DNA from: Pleurotus djamor
Lineage: Eukaryota > Basidiomycota > Agaricomycetes > Agaricales > Pleurotaceae
DNA: 30,846 bases
Assembly (NCBI GenBank): GCA_029747585.1
Contig: JAPEVF010000545.1
Location: 1 to 30,846, forward strand
Direction: 5' to 3'
A program made the translations under genes and the position numbers. The notes beneath the pieces were generated by a model. The model ran no database searches. It worked only from the letters and a program-made list of their open reading frames with translations, and was not told where the DNA came from. Below are positions 22,986 to 30,846 of this stretch, piece by piece (the stretch's first letter is position 1; each line of letters begins with the position of its first letter).

Positions 22986-25347
22986 TGATCTGGTTCCATG
23001 TCCCAAGAATGGCATTCGCTCGCAGATCAACGGATCGAACAACAAGATTGATGGGTGCTACAAGAAACGGTCCGACGAGAAGGCTATCAATGCGCATGAA
23101 ATTGCTGTTGTAATCGAAGAGAAATTGGACCCCAACTTCACGATTAAAGTATGTAGTCGTCATCATTATACTCATGATTGCTGCTCATTGATGCATCTAT
23201 TGCAGAACAACTTGCAAGCTGCGTCGGCCAATGTCCAAATTATGAACGACGATCCCCGTCGGATGTTTTCCTTCTCAGTGCGTTTTCTCGGTTTTTCCTT
23301 CTCCTTCTCAATGCGGCTGCTCACCTGCTACTTGTAGATGACTATTGTTCGAGATCAAGTATCCTTGTGGTACTACTCAAGATCCCATACCGCCGTATCG
23401 GAGCCATTCAGTTTCGTTGAAGTACGTCGCTCGACATGTTCGTATGATCCGTCATTAACTTTCCTCTAGAATCCGAAGATGTTCATCAAAGTATTGATGT
23501 CGTTCCAGTTTGCATCCGAAGAAGAGCTTGGGTTCGATCCACTTGTGGAGCGCCAAGCTGATGGGACGTATATCTTCGAAATCCGTCAGGGAAAGGGTCC
23601 GCCACGACGCTTTCGCACCGTCCGAGTTTTGTCGGAATACCGCTCGAACAACATCACCGGACGGATGTCTCGCATCTGGCTCGTTCGGGAGATCAACTCG
23701 GACAATCTCTACACGGGCAAGGAGTACGTGTTGAAGGATGTTTGGTTGGAGGCCACGGCTGCGACTGAGCGAGACATCCAGACCTCCATTTTCTCTGATT
23801 TCGAGGACTTCGTCAAGGGACCTCGTTCAGCAGAGCAAGAGGCAGTATACCAAGCGTTCCAGGACACAAGCAAATACAAGCTATCGATCGATGACCTAGC
23901 AAAGGATGACAAGTTCAAAGATTACTTCATGACCATCATCGCCGATGACGTTTGTGGTGAATCCAAGGCACTCGCTGTAGATGCGAAGGCGAAACGCGGT
24001 CTCTTCCATACACCCGTGCTTTCTTCTACACCGACGGCGTCGACGTCGACCAGGAAGAGCAGTCAACGGCAACCTTCGGGAACTCCGCGCCCTATGACTG
24101 CTGTGACGAATTACGTACCCACTCAACATCGGACGTACGTTCCTCGTCAACATTATCGGGTCGTTTTCAAAGAGTTCTGCAAGACGGTTGGCGATCTCGA
24201 GACCATGGGAGAGGTGGCAGCGGTCCTCGAACACGCTGTTATTGGTAAGTTACGCATCCCCTCTTTCGAAACATTGGCGCTGACTTTCACACCCAGCTCT
24301 TCGCGTGATATTTTGTGCGGGGTGGGTGCATCGTGACATTAGCTCGGGCAATGTCCTCGCCTTCAAACGCGTAGGATCGATGCAGGGAAAGGTGTCTGAC
24401 CTCGAGTATGCGAGAAGATACCCACCTGAGGCAACCTACCAAGCAGCTGCCGATCCAAAAACGGTGAGCACCCTCTTTGCTTTTGTTTTATGCATTCAAC
24501 CTTTCTCATGTTTTCACAGGGCACNCCNTACTTCATGCCCCACGAAATTCTCGACTCNTCGTTTCTCTACGATGAAGACACAGCAGAATCCTCTGAAGAT
24601 ANCGACGACGTCTTTGGTTCTTCCTCAGACGAAGAAAAGACTAATATGTCCCCTGCTACCCAAACTGCTCCTATTTTCAACTTTCAGCACGACCTTGAAT
24701 GTGTATGGTGGATATTTCTTTGGACTTTGACAAGGAGAGTGTCCCATGAACCATCCCGCGACCACTTCCGCTTTGTCTTTGTCAACGCCATAGTGCAGCC
24801 CTCCAAGGAACGAGCGGCGTGCTTGCGCAAACCCATTCGTAACACCCTCATCCAAAAACTCGCTCCGTCTCTGCACGGCCTTACAAAATATCTTGAACAA
24901 TTGCGTTCCCGTCAATTGAGCTATTATCGGCGCCGCGTGCGGGATCAAAAACTCAGTTGCCATTCCTCCTACATCAAACCTCACATGTTATTTTCTGTCT
25001 TCTTTCGGAAAATAATGTCGCATCCAGAAGGCTGGGCCGCTACACTTCTGATTGCCCATGACAAGGATGATATCGGTGATGACCTTGGAGAACCACAGCG
25101 CGTGAAGCCTCCCCGAGGGTCAAAGAAACGAACTCGTGAAGAATCATCACAAGCCGAAACGGGCCCGTCGACGAGCGATGTAGTCGATGCACCGTCGCCC
25201 AAGAGGCGTTCACGCCAACGCACCGCGAAGACTGACATGCCGCCGCCAAGCGGACCCGTTACCCGCTCATCTGCGAAAGGAAAACGAACTACGAAGGCGT
25301 CGCCAGTCAGACGACCTAGCAGGAGTAAATCCAAGAACAGGGCATGA
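22471..25347 (+). CDS. FunK1-family protein kinase, full length
   Basis: FunK1 kinases are a fungal-specific kinase-like family, strongly expanded in mushrooms; their substrates are not known. Eight exons (22471-22487, 22539-22577, 22638-23148, 23206-23277, 23338-23421, 23470-24244, 24297-24463, 24520-25347) sum to 830 residues. The start MSSKT with two short introns is preferred over the ATG at 22594, because the latter lies inside the 60-bp second intron. The probable ATP-site lysine is Lys330 in YVLKDVW. The catalytic loop HRDISSGN lies at 511-518, DLEYA at 534 replaces DFG, and GTPYFMPHEIL stands in for the APE segment. WWIFLWTL follows. The last 100 residues are basic and low in complexity (KKRTREESS, KRRSRQR), resembling nuclear localisation signals. 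Four N bases (24525, 24528, 24558, 24602) fall in exon 8; three are at silent third positions. Confidence 0.9.
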
Positions 25348-26291
25348 AGGACGCTGATTTTTCGTTCCTTATCTTCTATGCATATGTATCTCTACTCTTG
25401 TATAATTACGCCTACACATCCATTTATCGTACATATTTTCGACGCATGTATTTTTGAAGCGCAACTAGACTCGATCCCAGTCGTAGTTGGTATCTAGTTC
25501 CTCGTTTGCGTGGGCAAAGAGGAGGGGAAAATAATTAATACTCGGAACGTCCATTATTTTCTCTTTTCCCCAAAACTCACCAGAACGGCTGGAATCGAGC
25601 CTAAAGCGCAACCGTCTCAATTCCAATTTGTTTTAAGTAGATGCACTATAAGTGTCCGATCTTGGACGTAGCCAGGAATTTTTAATCACTCATCCACTCT
25701 TCCCAAGGAAGATATATTGAGGACCGCAAGCGGTTGGGTGCTTTGTGGAATTGGCATCCTCTCTAATCTCGGGGCTGTTCCTAATCCTCAAATGCCTCCC
25801 TACTCCCTTGCACACACATCCGCGCAACCATGGGTTTGCTTGGTAGCCATGACTCATTCTTCACTGTCGCTCGGAACAGCTACATTGCGCAAGGATCAAA
25901 GCGAGAAACCATTGCTTTTGGTCGATGGCGGAGCCAGTCTCGTGTATTCCACGAAGGTAGACGCTCGCCCACGTTGCGCTCACGAAGTCGAGAGTCACGG
26001 TGCTTGACTTTTGACAGCAAATGGCATTTTTCATGAAAAAATAGCTCTTGTACTACTGCCCGAGATTGTGCCCTACTTACCCAAGGGTGGGGTGCGTAAG
26101 ACCAAGAAGGGTGAAAACTGTTTCTAGCCGAGCTTGGGACAAAGCCCCCCTTTTCAAGCCCCTTTGCGGACAAGTCTTCGACCTCAATGCCTTGGACAAA
26201 CTGGTAGACCTATATTTCTCTCAGAAGCATATCTCAAAGTAGGATTCTACCCTCTTCACATGGTGCTACCGGCCTGGGTAGCCTTCCGTAT
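25348..26291. other. Intergenic region, no gene recognised
   Basis: The region holds the FunK1 3' flank and then open frames at 25717-26007 (+), 25830-26036 (+) and 25880-26173 (-) that overlap each other. None has a recognisable motif or plausible splice pattern. Confidence 0.4.
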
Positions 26292-27217
26292 CTAAGGCCC
26301 CTCCGACGCGGCCAGTCCGGCCGAAATGATCAGCAAGTATAGCGGAATACCTGTACTCGCAGTTGAGTAAATACACAGTTAGCATCTGTGGCGTTGAATG
26401 GGCGGGGTACTTACTAACGCCCGTGAAGAATACGATGGTCCTATGATCCAGAGGGGGCATTAGATACTCGTTTGTTGAGAATGAAAGGACATACCTAGCC
26501 CAGCCTTTCAGCAAGGTGTTATGGTAGATGTAGATTTGATTGTAGAGAAGACGCAAACAAATGCTAGGATGGTTGGTACATTTTATGGAGAATTAAGAGA
26601 GGGGAAGTCTGGACGTAATCACGTACTAGGCAATGGAAGCTACATTCATCGTGTATTTGTCCATTCCAACGACATGAGCTGTGATCTATCGTAGGGTTAC
26701 AATATTAGCAGGATGGGACTTGATGCGAAGGAAGTACTGTACTGACGATAGCAGCTGTCCAGAGAGGGAACGCTTCGTTTCCATTCTAGGTGTTCAAGAA
26801 CATCAAACTACTATTTTTAAGGAAAGGAATAAAAACTTCACCTGATGGGCACCGTCCAGACGCATCATCTTCGTGGAGAAGCCTGGTGGGAGTTTGGAGT
26901 CTCTCTGAGACTCCTTTTCTTTTAACTGGGCAACGTTGGAGCGTGGAAGGGTGCTAGAGAAAAGGTGCTCATGTTTTAGTTACCATGAACATGGACACCG
27001 CAAAAGAGCTGCACTCACTTGTCATATCCGATGGTACTGTCGATGGCTATGCACTGTTAAATCGAAAGGCCCAGGACAAGCCGAAGGTGGCGTTAACAGA
27101 TGGTGCAGCGAGAACTCCGAGATTGCTTGGACGTACCCTCATTTCTGCGGGATAGAAAGCGAGGAGCCACACGATGGGGATAGAGTAGAGAGACCATTGG
27201 GTCGAAGCAAGCGACAT
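26292..27217 (-). CDS. MAPEG-family membrane protein
   Basis: The protein is a fungal member of the MAPEG family (membrane-associated proteins in eicosanoid and glutathione metabolism), small four-helix membrane proteins. Some relatives are glutathione transferases, but many fungal ones are uncharacterised. About eight exons can be joined to roughly 159 residues starting MSLASTQWSLYSIPIVWLLA. The family core follows: PRSNVAQLKEKE, then RLDGAHQNGNEAFPLWTAAI, then MDKYTMNVASIAY, then LRLLYNQIYIYH. The last helix reads IPLYLLIISAGLAA. The upstream ATG at 27256 would add 13 polar residues and is less likely. It looks like a normal resident gene next to the cluster, not clearly part of it. Confidence 0.85.
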
Positions 27218-27594
27218 GCTGTTGCTTGACTGACTTTCGTCAACCTTTGACTTCAATCGGTGGGGTTAGGGTGGAGTGGACAACGTCAGGGAAGTCGATA
27301 AGCCGGTGTGTCTGGGACGCGGAGGGTTTTAAGTCATTTTATTTTGGAAGACGGCGAGCTCGCACAGCCGGGTTTTACATCTTCTGATTGATTGAGAGAA
27401 GAAGAGGAAGCTATCAGTATCACCCCCATGTCTGTTAACTCACGGTGTCTGATGATCATCAACCTATACTACTCACTGTCCCAGCCCAGATCTATCTCAT
27501 GGATGCTACTTCCCCGCAGACGCGTGTGAGTCCGTGACAAATTTCGAAATCAGGTCATGCGTACATCATACATCCCAAAGGCGATGTCACAGGT
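27218..27594. other. Intergenic region, MAPEG promoter side
   Basis: No gene is seen. It probably holds the MAPEG promoter and ends at the decayed dehydrogenase fragment. Confidence 0.4.
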
Positions 27595-27960
27595 CTAAGA
27601 AACAGCCCTCAGCAACGACAAGTCAACGTCAACTTTTCCTGCCTCACCAGCTTCGAGAACCTGTATCAATTCACTTTCCAATCCACGCACGGCAGCTCCC
27701 TTGCTCTGAATCCTTTCTTTTGCATGTATAAGGCTATCGAAGAACTTTGGGGAGAAGTTCTGGGACGAGGAGTGGATGTAGAGACACGTTCTGAAGACGT
27801 TGAGGTCGAAGGGGTTGAAGGGGAGGGGCGGGAAAGGGGCAGAGGGATGAAGAAATCAGAAATGCAGCTGGGCAAGCTTCTGGATATGGTTGCACAGTCA
27901 CTGGTGTCGCTGCTACCGCAACCGTCCTATCCATTCAAGGGGCCCTGGAGGCAAGGATAT
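27595..27960 (-). pseudogene. Decayed 3' end of a medium-chain dehydrogenase/reductase
   Basis: Read on the minus strand, this stretch parallels the last part of the intact gene ending at 29486. Corresponding pieces are LHPLLVPELLPKV against LHIHGILVPDLLPKH, then RIQSKGAAVRGLES against KIQSKEVVVNGLEN, and LIQVLEAGEAGKV against LIQVLEGGEEAGKV. Small deletions and frame changes separate the pieces. The region matching the previous intron and exon is also recognisable but carries stops. No 5' half of the gene is found. It is a relic of a tandem duplicate with the F-box gene lying between the copies. Confidence 0.7.
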
Positions 27961-28090
27961 GACACTACCACGCAGACTAAGGCTACTTCAATGCGCGGAA
28001 TGAATGTACACTGAAAGCGGTTCTCCGCGGCGTATTGACTCTTCCCCTGTTTAGAATGATATTATTTGTCATCTCTCTAACGTCTAAATC

Positions 28091-28984
28091 ATGATCAACA
28101 TCCTCCCATTTGAGCTTTTACTAGCCACCTTCCGCGAATTCCATCTCACCAGTATCATCGCTGCAAGCGGAGTCTGTCAGGAATGGCGACGATTGCTCCT
28201 CATTGCCAATATCCATCCGAGCCGACGTGCATTACTCGACATCTACCTACACATCATCGGCGAACCTTGGTTCTTAGACAGTAGACCTTGGGTCCTTCAG
28301 AACCTGTCGGAATTCAATCGTCGGGTCTACGTCAATACCTTGCTCCAGCAGCACGACTATCTTCCTGACGAGTTCATGATTTGGGTTCTGGAATGGCCAG
28401 CGAAGGCCGTTTTCGGCGGAATATGGCCAGGACTTCCTACCCATATTCATGATTTAGTCGGGCCAATTGGTCCAGCGGGCTGGCTGGAAGGTTGGAACCT
28501 CCTCAATTTCTCGAAACCAGTCGTATGGACCGTGAACGCCGTGAATGATAAAGTCGATTTAGACTTTGACCTCGACCCAGACGCGAATATGGGGTTCACC
28601 CATTTCATCAACCCACTCCCTGGGATTCCAGTCGTCATAGAGAACGACATAGAAACGGTATGGGTCCTCCTTGACAAAGGACACCATCGCGACCAAGTTA
28701 TCCAAACGTATAAATCCGATCATGAATTTTGTTCGTTTACGCTCAATATGGAAGATACGATATTCGAAAGTTGGACAGCTTGCCTCCACCGCAAGCTAGG
28801 GCACCTGCGTCACCTACACCATGAGGCACACATTGGCCAACTCCCCATTATACCCGGACCGTACCCTCCGCCTTCAGATCCAATCAAGCTGTCTTCGTCT
28901 TGTAAACCTTGGTCTTCCTCGTCGCACTTGCCATACCTGCGTTCAGTATACTACGTTTCGGATGACGAGGAAGAGACATCGTAG
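28091..28984 (+). CDS. F-box domain protein, single exon
   Basis: F-box proteins link substrates to SCF ubiquitin ligases through Skp1. The single open frame of 297 residues starts MINILPFELLLATFREF, a clear F-box first helix, followed by ASGVCQEWRRLL, which completes the motif within the first 40 residues. The rest, with blocks such as RPWVLQNLSEFNRRVYVNTL and WVLEWPAKAVFGGIWPGLP, matches a recurring agaricomycete F-box architecture. There the central part resembles an SMI1/KNR4-like domain by composition, though I cannot prove this. The C-terminus is short and acidic (DDEEETS). The target is unknown. The absence of introns is unusual beside its neighbours, but normal for this expanded family. 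Confidence 0.75.
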   Translation: MINILPFELLLATFREFHLTSIIAASGVCQEWRRLLLIANIHPSRRALLDIYLHIIGEPWFLDSRPWVLQNLSEFNRRVYVNTLLQQHDYLPDEFMIWVLEWPAKAVFGGIWPGLPTHIHDLVGPIGPAGWLEGWNLLNFSKPVVWTVNAVNDKVDLDFDLDPDANMGFTHFINPLPGIPVVIENDIETVWVLLDKGHHRDQVIQTYKSDHEFCSFTLNMEDTIFESWTACLHRKLGHLRHLHHEAHIGQLPIIPGPYPPPSDPIKLSSSCKPWSSSSHLPYLRSVYYVSDDEEETS

Positions 28985-29485
28985 CTATGTACTACATTAT
29001 TTCTCCTATGAATGTATATTTGCCCTGCNTTTTTTGCGAGTCTCTTCCCAGTCTAGCCTCGTCCCTCGTTTTCGATGTCTTTGATCCTATGATCCATACG
29101 CCCGCGGTCTGGTAGCTTGCCAGGTTCGTGAGGTTCTTGACATCTTGTGCAGTGACTTTGCATCTAAAATGGCCAACACTCGTCCGCTGAGCGGTGCGCT
29201 GCGTTTATAGGATGCCTCAGGAACTCATTGCTGAGTGATCAACGAAACTTGCACCCATTTGCAGACGTCCGCCAAAATCGGGGCTCCCCTCGAGATTTAT
29301 CAAGGTACCAAAGAACGTTAATCATTGGCTCAAAAATATTCCTCTGCGCGGCGCATATGCTACGAGACCGTGTCACTAGTGTTGCATCGACAAATCATCG
29401 TGCACCATGTACATTGTAGTCCGTCAAAGCGATAATCATATTATACAATAAAGACCCGAGGAGTGGTTGAACAACAATGTATGAA
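28985..29485. other. Intergenic region between convergent F-box and reductase genes
   Basis: No gene is seen. A single N sits beside a T run at 29029, probably a homopolymer call problem. Confidence 0.4.
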
Positions 29486-30846
29486 TCACTCCTCCGCGAC
29501 GACGACAACAACTTTTCCTGCTTCCTCTCCCCCTTCAAGAACCTGTATCAAAGCACTCGGTGCGTTCTCCAATCCATTTACGACAACTTCCTTGCTCTGG
29601 ATCTTTCCTTGTGCAAGCAATGCGGGCACTTCAGCAAAGAATTTTCCAGCGTGTTTGGGGAGAAGATCTGGGACGAGGATTCCGTGGATGTGGAGACGCT
29701 TTTTGAAGATGAGGGTTGTGTTCTAAAAGAAAGTCGGGTCAGCCGAAGAAGGAAATGGTTGAAGGGGGTAAACAGGAGTAAGGGGATGGAGGAAAGGGGG
29801 AAAGAAACTTGCCTGGATACCGTGTCGTTCAGAGGGAGGGAGGCCGTAGTCTCCCAGCGAGCCGCAGCACTATTCAGCTGTCAGATCGAAGGAGAGAGAG
29901 AAATGGAGATGAAGGAACGTACAACGATGGTACCGAAAGCGTCGATGTGCTCGATGGCAGCTTCGAGGGCTTGAGCGCCGACGTTGTCCTAAGTAACGGC
30001 GAAACGATTGAGACTGGCTGAAATGGGGGATGAAGAAAGTATTTACCCAGTAAACATGGAAAGGCCCGGCCTTAGCCAATGCCTTGTCGTAGCTTTCCTT
30101 CTTGTAGTTAAAGACGACGTCAGCACCGATGGATTTGAGGTATTCTAGTTTGGCATCGGATCCGGCGGAAGCGACGACTTTCATCCTATACAACCGAGTA
30201 GGTCAGGGAATGAACACGGACGAAGGTAGGAAATGGGCTTTGACTTACCCCTTCATTTTGGCGAGCTGGATGACCATTCTGTGGACATGAAAGAACACGA
30301 TCATTGTTAGGTAAAGTGATGAGAAATAGGTGGCGATCTTACGAGCCGACACCTGATCCTCCGGCGGAGACATAAATAGTCTTGCCCTGTTGGTGGAAAA
30401 TCATGGTTAGTTTTCCCCTTTTGTTTGATGAAACCAGGCTACATACCTCGGGAGATTGAACGTATTCTTCGAAGGCCACGAAAGCTGTGAGACCGGGTGT
30501 TCCAAGAGGGTTGGTATATTTGGTTAAAGGGAATGCGCCGCCTGGGTTGGGGACGACTTGAAGTGCGAGGGAATCCATGTCGAAGGTAGAGGAAGGCCAC
30601 TCTTCGGCTTTGAAGTTGAGGCGACCTAGGTCAAGTGGTTAGAATGCGATGGATCCCGAGGATGTGGTAGATGCTTGCTTTCAGTGTAGGGCTGGACGGT
30701 ATAAGCCTCCCAAGGTGTTTGCCCGTACATCAAGTCGCCCTCCTTGACGCCTTCCTTCTCTGATCGGAGAACCTTGACGAGTCCAAACCCGACCATTCTG
30801 GGCAAGGTTCGTTGTCATTAACTTCAGACGAGATATCGAAAACTTA
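29486..30846 (-). CDS. NADP-dependent medium-chain reductase (alkenal/leukotriene B4 12-HD-like), 5' end missing
   Basis: This is a zinc-independent medium-chain dehydrogenase/reductase related to the NADP-dependent double-bond reductases. These reduce alpha,beta-unsaturated carbonyl compounds. Visible parts in order are GFGLVKVLRSEKEGV, GDLMYGQTPWEAYTV, GTPGLTAFVAFEEY and the nucleotide-binding SAGGSGVGSMVIQLAK. These are followed by KVVASAGSDAKLEYLKSIGA, DNVGAQALEAAIEHID and the C-terminal VVNGLENAPSALIQVLEGG, ending in AEE. The first exon or exons lie beyond 30846, as the exon starting at 30797 follows a splice acceptor. Two introns appear to start with GC: 29812-29723 (CAG/GCAAGT) and 30678-30626 (AAA/GCAAGC). 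Both are needed to keep the frame. The remaining introns are GT-AG. It may be a general detoxification enzyme rather than part of the cluster. Confidence 0.88.

Noticed and set aside
22594..23337. Start of the intact FunK1 gene at the ATG at 22594
   Set aside because: This ATG falls in a 60-bp intron. The model from 22471 keeps the frame, and its exon borders are conserved in the inverted copy.
25717..26173. Overlapping frames between FunK1 and MAPEG as a gene
   Set aside because: Frames on both strands overlap without domain, plausible start context or splice support.

Overview
The window looks like a nuclear segment from an agaricomycete (mushroom-forming) basidiomycete. Nearly all genes are broken by many short introns of about 50-65 bp with GT-AG borders. 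Families typical of Agaricomycetes are present: FunK1 kinases, a DUF6534 membrane protein, an F-box family protein, a fungal MAPEG protein and a UbiA-type prenyltransferase. I saw no bacterial operon structure, rRNA, tRNA or CRISPR.

Layout. (1) Positions 1-702 hold the 5' part of an inverted FunK1 kinase gene, cut by the window edge. (2) Positions 2104-9770 hold four secondary-metabolism genes: a secreted berberine-bridge-like FAD oxidase (BBE1, +), a short-chain dehydrogenase (-), a UbiA-type prenyltransferase (+) and a second BBE-like oxidase (BBE2, +). (3) Positions 10162-12324 hold a broken second FunK1 copy, followed by a 17-exon DUF6534 membrane protein (-, 12841-14835). (4) Positions 15709-22146 hold three more enzymes: a flavin-dependent halogenase (+), a nitronate monooxygenase-like flavoprotein (-) and a cytochrome P450 (+). 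(5) Positions 22471-25347 hold a complete third FunK1 gene, whose first 700 bp are an inverted near-copy of the left edge. (6) The right flank (26292-30846) looks more like ordinary genome: a MAPEG protein (-), a decayed 3' end of a medium-chain dehydrogenase, an F-box protein (+) and a medium-chain reductase (-) that runs off the window.

Together the seven enzymes look like a biosynthetic gene cluster with no PKS, NRPS or classical terpene synthase in view. The simplest reading is that the UbiA enzyme supplies the key prenyl transfer or terpene step. The halogenase, P450, SDR and two oxidases would then decorate or cyclise the product, giving a halogenated prenylated aromatic or terpenoid. 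This is inference from family membership and proximity; no product can be read from DNA. The cluster is bracketed by inverted FunK1 arms and split by a dead FunK1 copy, which suggests that FunK1 duplication and rearrangement shaped the locus. Gene models were spliced by hand from reading frames and splice borders; exon sums are divisible by three for every gene where all exon coordinates are given.
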